A stretch of DNA of 9,803 bases from JAMBLL01 sp964387145. Its GTDB lineage: Bacteria > Actinomycetota > Acidimicrobiia > Spongiisociales > UBA5794. The first letter of the stretch is position 1; each line of letters opens with the position of its first letter. The position numbers were made by a program, and so were the translations under genes. Shown one piece after another: positions 8,017-9,803 of this stretch. The DNA lies in the NCBI GenBank assembly GCA_964387145.1, contig CAYLVM010000091.1:1-9803 (forward strand), read 5' to 3'. The notes under the pieces are model-generated. The model was not told the origin of the DNA, made no database searches, and worked only from the letters and a program-made list of their open reading frames with translations.

Positions 8017-8022
8017 AATCTA
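8017..8022 (-). promoter_or_regulatory. Inferred -10 element of the hydrogenase operon
   Basis: Read on the minus strand this is TAGATT, fitting the actinobacterial TAnnnT pattern (4 of 6 to TATAAT). It would place transcription start near 8010 and give a leader of about 20 bases containing the ribosome binding site (GGAG five bases before the ATG at 7989). No good -35 lies 17 bases upstream. A palindromic box is centred about 42.5 bp above the predicted start, as expected for an activator-dependent promoter. Confidence 0.45.
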
Positions 8023-8026
8023 TTGA

Positions 8027-8038
8027 CCGACCGGTCGG
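8027..8038. promoter_or_regulatory. Perfect 12-bp palindrome, TetR-style operator candidate
   Basis: CCGACC is followed directly by its reverse complement GGTCGG, and the left side extends as TTGACCGACCGGTCGG. Many TetR-family repressors bind sites of the form GACCGACCGGTC. It sits between the inferred -10 of the hydrogenase operon and the first DosR-like box, where a bound protein would block RNA polymerase. No regulator gene is in the window; the assignment is by pattern only. Confidence 0.4.
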
Positions 8039-8042
8039 CGGG

Positions 8043-8062
8043 ATAGGGCCAATCGGCCCTAT
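8043..8062. promoter_or_regulatory. DosR/NarL-like palindromic box 1
   Basis: This is an 8-bp perfect inverted repeat, ATAGGGCC and GGCCCTAT, separated by AATC. Compared with the mycobacterial DosR 20-mer (TTSGGGACTWWAGTCCCSAA) it keeps G4-G5-G6, C8, G13 and C15-C16-C17 and matches 12 of 20 positions. Its centre (8052.5) is about 42.5 bp above the inferred hydrogenase start site, a class II activator position. An alternative reading is an RNA hairpin, but it lies upstream of the predicted transcript. Confidence 0.5.
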
Positions 8063-8083
8063 TGCACAGTGCTGTCTACGAAG

Positions 8084-8103
8084 ATAGAGCCGTTCGGCCC
8101 GGT
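8084..8103. promoter_or_regulatory. DosR/NarL-like palindromic box 2
   Basis: This is a second, less perfect copy of box 1. The 23 bases at 8083-8105 match 18 of 23 with 8042-8064. It keeps the GNGNC...GNCCC core and matches the DosR consensus at 11 of 20 positions. The offset is 41 bp, about four helical turns, so both boxes face the same side of the DNA. It is centred about 83.5 bp above the inferred hydrogenase start and about 45 bp above the inferred start of the divergent chaperone gene, so it could serve both directions. Confidence 0.45.
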
Positions 8104-8132
8104 TGCCCCGTGCGGTCAGCGGCGGGTACTGT
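8103..8132 (+). promoter_or_regulatory. Possible promoter of the HybE-like gene
   Basis: TTGCCC (8103-8108) as -35 and TACTGT (8127-8132, TAnnnT) as -10 are separated by 18 bases. Transcription would begin near 8139, about 24 bases before the ATG at 8163, leaving room for the GGAGG ribosome binding site at 8152-8156. Both hexamers are weak, so this is tentative. Confidence 0.3.
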
Positions 8133-8162
8133 GGTTTTCGATAGCGACGCCGGAGGGGCCGG

Positions 8163-8621
8163 ATGGATAGCGCCGATGTTGCGCAGCGGGTCGAGGCGTT
8201 CTTCGCCGACCTCAATGAGACCGTGTTCACTGGTGATATGGCTGCGAACATGTCCCTGCACGTCGAGGTCGTTGAAGCGTGCACCGTTGCTGAGGGGATC
8301 GTCGTCGCGGTGATCGCTCCATGGACGATCACTTTCGTCCTCTTCTTCGAGGACTCGTTCCCCGATTCCCTCACCGTTGGTGGCCGTCGGCTTCCGGTCC
8401 TCATCAATGACGTTCCCGATCTGGGCAGGTACCGATCGGTGACACCGATCGGCGGAGTCGAGTCGGTTGGTTCCCAGGATCTCGCACGTGAGATGGTCGC
8501 GGTGGCGATCGGTCCGCTGTGTGACGCGATCGCCAAAGCGCGAGACGTCGGCTCTGTCGAGAGCCCCTCCCGTCGGACCTTCTTCCGTTCCCTGTCGGGC
8601 GGAGACGGGCCTCCTTCGTAG
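8163..8621 (+). CDS. HybE-family [NiFe]-hydrogenase assembly chaperone
   Basis: The 152-residue product resembles the HybE/HupJ family of hydrogenase assembly chaperones. E. coli HybE binds the Tat signal of the small subunit and keeps it from export until maturation is done. Family hallmarks seen here are ANMSLHVEVVEA (about 28-39), the VIAPW-TITFVLF block (50-61; E. coli HybE has VITPW-MLSALIF), NDVPDLGRYRSVTPIG (82-97; HybE has ELDGVSQYLSCSLMSP), and a C-terminal RRTFFRSLSGG (137-147; HybE has RRALLFGRRSGE). Length is close to HybE (about 160). The start is supported by GGAGG six bases before the ATG. It is transcribed away from the structural genes but shares their regulatory region, so co-regulation is likely. 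Identification is by remembered motifs, not a profile search. Confidence 0.8.
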   Translation: MDSADVAQRVEAFFADLNETVFTGDMAANMSLHVEVVEACTVAEGIVVAVIAPWTITFVLFFEDSFPDSLTVGGRRLPVLINDVPDLGRYRSVTPIGGVESVGSQDLAREMVAVAIGPLCDAIAKARDVGSVESPSRRTFFRSLSGGDGPPS

Positions 8622-8631
8622 CAGGAGATCG

Positions 8632-8648
8632 GTCATCTGGGCGATGAC
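8632..8648. terminator. Possible bidirectional hairpin between convergent genes
   Basis: GTCATC and GATGAC form a perfect 6-bp stem around a 5-base loop in the 46-base space between the convergent chaperone and cytochrome genes. There is no T-run on either side, so intrinsic termination is uncertain. The location is its main support. Confidence 0.25.
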
Positions 8649-8667
8649 GCGACTGCCTCGGGTGTGA

Positions 8668-9159
8668 TCAGGGTGCGGCTGTCGTGGTGGTCGAAGAGGA
8701 CGAAGTGGTTGTGGGCGCAGCTGTAGTGCTGGTCGTGCTACTGGTGGTGGTTGTGGGCGCGGCTGTGGTGCTGGTCGTACTACTCGTCGTCGTGGGTGCC
8801 GTTGTCGTTGGATCTGGTAGAGGGGATTCCTGCGTGGTGAATCCACCCATCCCACCACCGCCCATGCCGTGGCACGTCGTACAGGTCACGACGCGTGCAG
8901 CGTGGTCGCCGGGGTCGGGGGCGTGGCAGTCCAAGCAGGTGGTGTTGGGGCCGTGGGCGTTGTGTTCGAGAAAGTGGCACGACTGGCAGAGCGCATTGCC
9001 CTCGGCTTGGACATCCCTCCAGTTGTGGTCACCTGCTCTGGTTTGACCGCTTTGTGAGGTCTGGACGGCGTACACGATGACCGCCGTGGCACCGAGGAAA
9101 ACAACCCCCACGGCGATGATTAGCAAGGATCGCAGCCAGACAGGCAGTCTTCGGATCAT
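8668..9159 (-). CDS. Membrane-anchored triheme cytochrome c with Thr-rich tail
   Basis: The 163-residue product is a small c-type cytochrome held outside the membrane. It has a short Arg-containing N-terminus, one membrane segment (about 9-32), then a heme domain with three CxxCH sites: CQSCH (58-62), CLDCH (75-79) and CTTCH (93-97). Other histidines (45, 66, 69, 86) could be second axial ligands, so bis-His, low-potential hemes as in NapC- or c3-like electron carriers are plausible. A Gly/Met-rich linker (GMGGGGMGGF) leads to a tail of about 45 residues made almost only of Thr, Ser, Ala and Pro, probably a wall-spanning or glycosylated spacer. The ATG at 9157-9159 puts the membrane segment at the start; an in-frame ATG at 9204 adds 15 residues and cannot be excluded. 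I recognise no named family. The neighbouring hydrogenase and heme lyase suggest a role in periplasmic electron transfer (inference). Confidence 0.85.
   Translation of the reverse strand: MIRRLPVWLRSLLIIAVGVVFLGATAVIVYAVQTSQSGQTRAGDHNWRDVQAEGNALCQSCHFLEHNAHGPNTTCLDCHAPDPGDHAARVVTCTTCHGMGGGGMGGFTTQESPLPDPTTTAPTTTSSTTSTTAAPTTTTSSTTSTTAAPTTTSSSSTTTTAAP
8672..8791. repeat. Tandem ~39-42 bp repeat coding the Thr-rich tail
   Basis: Three imperfect tandem units (8672-8710, 8711-8752, 8753-8791) each start near GTGGGCGCNGCTGT on the plus strand. They encode, on the minus strand, repeats of about 13 residues ending in Ala-Ala-Pro after a Thr/Ser run. A partial fourth begins at 8792. Units two and three are the most alike, with a 3-base length difference that keeps the reading frame. 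Such repeats change copy number easily by slippage and can also be misassembled from short reads. Confidence 0.8.
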
Positions 9160-9233
9160 GGCCGGATACCAAGCGTGGCGACCCGCAGCGCTGCGTGGTC
9201 GCATACCCCGTGAGGTTGTGTCGTGTTCGCCAT
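9156..9233 (-). CDS. Possible 25-codon leader ORF upstream of the cytochrome
   Basis: A short frame starts with ATG at 9231-9233 and ends at a TGA that overlaps the cytochrome ATG as ATGA (9156-9159). The product would begin MANTTQPHGVCDHA and has one Cys. A TAGACT -10 element ends 7 bases before its ATG, the spacing seen for leaderless actinobacterial transcripts. It may couple ribosomes to the cytochrome start. It resembles no known peptide, and a chance overlap is possible. Confidence 0.25.
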   Translation of the reverse strand: MANTTQPHGVCDHAALRVATLGIRP

Positions 9234-9240
9234 CGTTCCC

Positions 9241-9270
9241 AGTCTACCGCTAATCCCGGAAAGTTGATAA
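9241..9270 (-). promoter_or_regulatory. Inferred promoter of the cytochrome gene
   Basis: On the minus strand TTATCA (9265-9270) and TAGACT (9241-9246) are separated by 18 bases, a fair -35/-10 pair (TAGACT is 4 of 6 to TATAAT). Transcription would begin near 9234, at the ATG of the short leader frame and about 75 bases above the preferred cytochrome start. Confidence 0.35.
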
Positions 9271-9281
9271 CCTAATGACTA

Positions 9282-9291
9282 AGGAATTCCT
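9282..9291. promoter_or_regulatory. Perfect 10-bp palindrome AGGAATTCCT in the divergent leader
   Basis: AGGAATTCCT lies in the 74-base gap between the leader frame (9233) and the plus-strand 51-codon ORF (9308). It is just upstream of the strong AGGAGGG ribosome binding site. Flanking CCTA (9271-9274) and TAGG (9293-9296) are also complementary, so the region could be an operator or could fold to hide the ribosome binding site. No regulator family is recognised. Confidence 0.25.
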
Positions 9292-9293
9292 CT

Positions 9294-9300
9294 AGGAGGG
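9294..9300 (+). promoter_or_regulatory. Strong ribosome binding site for the 51-codon ORF
   Basis: AGGAGGG is a near-ideal Shine-Dalgarno sequence, with its GGAGG core (9295-9299) eight bases before the ATG at 9308. It fixes the start of the small ORF and, by coupling, may drive the heme lyase gene, which has only a weak site of its own. Upstream CCTC could pair with GAGG and partly mask it. Confidence 0.6.
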
Positions 9301-9307
9301 TCTCTCA

Positions 9308-9463
9308 ATGATCCATCGGTACGATATTCCATCTCTTGATCGAAAGATCACTTACAAGGGGTCCTCCGCCTCTTCCCCACCTGCTCCCATGCGTCTAACG
9401 ATGGCAATCGTAGATGAGGGAATCAGCACTGTGGGCACCTTCCGACGCTGGGGTCTGCGATGA
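9308..9463 (+). CDS. Small hypothetical protein coupled to the heme lyase gene
   Basis: This 51-codon frame starts at ATG 9308-9310 behind the strongest ribosome binding site in the window and ends at a TGA that overlaps the heme lyase ATG as ATGA (9460-9463). The product begins MIHRYDIPSLDRKITYKG and is polar, with a Ser/Pro stretch (SSASSPPAP) and an Arg-rich end (TFRRWGLR). It has no membrane segment, Cys or His-rich motif. I do not recognise it. By hand count only 28 of 51 codons end in G or C, which looks low for this GC-rich locus, so it could be a translated leader controlling heme lyase synthesis rather than a functional protein. The tight coupling is the main argument that it is translated. 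Confidence 0.5.
   Translation: MIHRYDIPSLDRKITYKGSSASSPPAPMRLTMAIVDEGISTVGTFRRWGLR
9337..9350 (+). other. Small GNRA-tetraloop hairpin inside the 51-codon ORF
   Basis: TGATC and GATCA form a perfect 5-bp stem closed by a GAAA loop, a very stable RNA fold type. It begins about 30 bases into the small ORF. It could be chance, but together with the masked ribosome binding site it fits a structured leader. Confidence 0.25.
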
Positions 9464-9803
9464 CCGCGGCGATCGGATCCCTGGCGGTCGGGGCGGCGTT
9501 GATCGGAAGCATTGCTCTGGTAGTTCGAGGACTCACCGGCCTGTACCGCCCGCAACTGGCGACGCCGCGTCATCTGCGTCTCCCGGTGATCGTCGTCGTC
9601 GTTGGATCGGTCGTGTCGATGCTGACGCTACAGGTGGCGCTCCTCACCGATGACTTCTCGTTGGAGTACGTCGCGAACCACTCTGCCTCGGCAACGCCGA
9701 CCCTGTTCAAGATCGCGTCTGCATGGGGTGCACTTGCCGGCAGCATCGTGCTGTGGGGGTTCGTTCTTGCGCTGTTCATCGGGACGGTGTGGTGGAGCTT
9801 CCG
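9460..9803 (+). CDS. ccmF: CcmF-family cytochrome c heme lyase (partial, 3' end off window)
   Basis: CcmF is the large membrane protein of system I cytochrome c maturation that attaches heme to CxxCH motifs outside the membrane. The first 114 residues are visible. Membrane segments lie at about 4-22, 41-62 and 95-112. Between the second and third is the family's conserved external stretch: DFSLEYVANHSA (65-76), then LFKIASAWGALAGSIVLW (82-99). It matches the DFSFxYVAxHSNxxLPxxYKxxAxWGxxEGSLLLW pattern of CcmF/NrfE, though this copy has Ala-Leu-Ala where many have a His- or Glu-containing GxxEGS. The WWD heme-handling domain lies beyond the window. The start at 9460 overlaps the upstream small ORF stop as ATGA. 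The neighbouring triheme cytochrome is an obvious client. Actinobacteria often use system II (ResB/CcsA), so a CcmF-type lyase narrows the host lineage. Confidence 0.88.
   Translation, partial: MTAAIGSLAVGAALIGSIALVVRGLTGLYRPQLATPRHLRLPVIVVVVGSVVSMLTLQVALLTDDFSLEYVANHSASATPTLFKIASAWGALAGSIVLWGFVLALFIGTVWWSF

Noticed and set aside
8672..8810. Tandem repeats considered as a CRISPR array
   Set aside because: The repeats are contiguous without unique spacers, keep the reading frame and encode a low-complexity protein tail.
8076..8858. A 260-codon minus-strand frame opposite the HybE-like gene
   Set aside because: It is Arg/Pro/Gln-rich with no motif and crosses two better-supported genes. The plus-strand gene has a good ribosome binding site and family motifs.
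8684..9046. A Val-rich plus-strand frame that looks like membrane segments
   Set aside because: It is the reverse of the Thr-coding repeat (ACC/ACG read as GGT/CGT/GTG). The three CxxCH sites lie on the minus strand.

Overview
The window is high-GC DNA with GTG starts and 4-base ATGA/GTGA gene overlaps. It has NarL/DosR-like promoter boxes, a Thr/Ser/Ala/Pro-rich protein tail and a possible leaderless start. Together these suggest an actinobacterium, perhaps of the Acidimicrobiia type. That placement is by eye only. A run of exactly 100 N (5027-5126) indicates a draft scaffold, probably a metagenome assembly.

Layout. Positions 1-7989 on the minus strand form one tightly packed uptake [NiFe]-hydrogenase locus. 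In transcription order it is: Tat-exported, C-terminally anchored small subunit (7989-6850); large subunit (6853-5135); assembly gap; maturation endopeptidase, N-terminus lost in the gap (5026-4697); hypA (4704-4369); hypF (4372-2105); hypC (2100-1807); hypD (1810-707); and hypE, which runs off the left edge (710-1). Every intact junction overlaps by 4-8 bases except hypF-hypC, which is separated by 4 bases. This points to one translationally coupled operon. No hypB and no cytochrome b subunit are visible.

The 173-base region 7990-8162 lies between this operon and a divergent plus-strand gene for a HybE-family hydrogenase assembly chaperone (8163-8621). It holds two tandem palindromic boxes 41 bp apart that resemble DosR/NarL-family sites, plus a perfect 12-bp TetR-style palindrome next to the inferred hydrogenase -10. 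The chaperone gene converges on a minus-strand gene for a small membrane-anchored triheme cytochrome c with a repetitive Thr-rich tail (9159-8668). Beyond a second divergent promoter region, a plus-strand pair begins. It consists of a 51-codon unknown ORF with a strong ribosome binding site and, overlapping its stop, the start of a CcmF-family cytochrome c heme lyase gene that runs off the right edge.

How the parts fit. HypF/HypC/HypD/HypE make and carry the Fe(CN)2CO group and HypA delivers nickel. The endopeptidase trims the large subunit after its C-terminal DPCxxCxxH motif. The HybE-like protein probably helps assemble or proofread the Tat-targeted small subunit, and the folded dimer is exported and anchored outside the membrane. 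With no cytochrome b in view, the neighbouring triheme cytochrome, whose heme would be attached by the CcmF system, is a candidate electron acceptor (inference). The most unusual protein feature is in the small subunit: the second cysteine of the proximal Fe-S cluster motif is an asparagine. The most unusual DNA feature is the pair of DosR-like boxes, which suggests hypoxia- or redox-controlled hydrogen oxidation.
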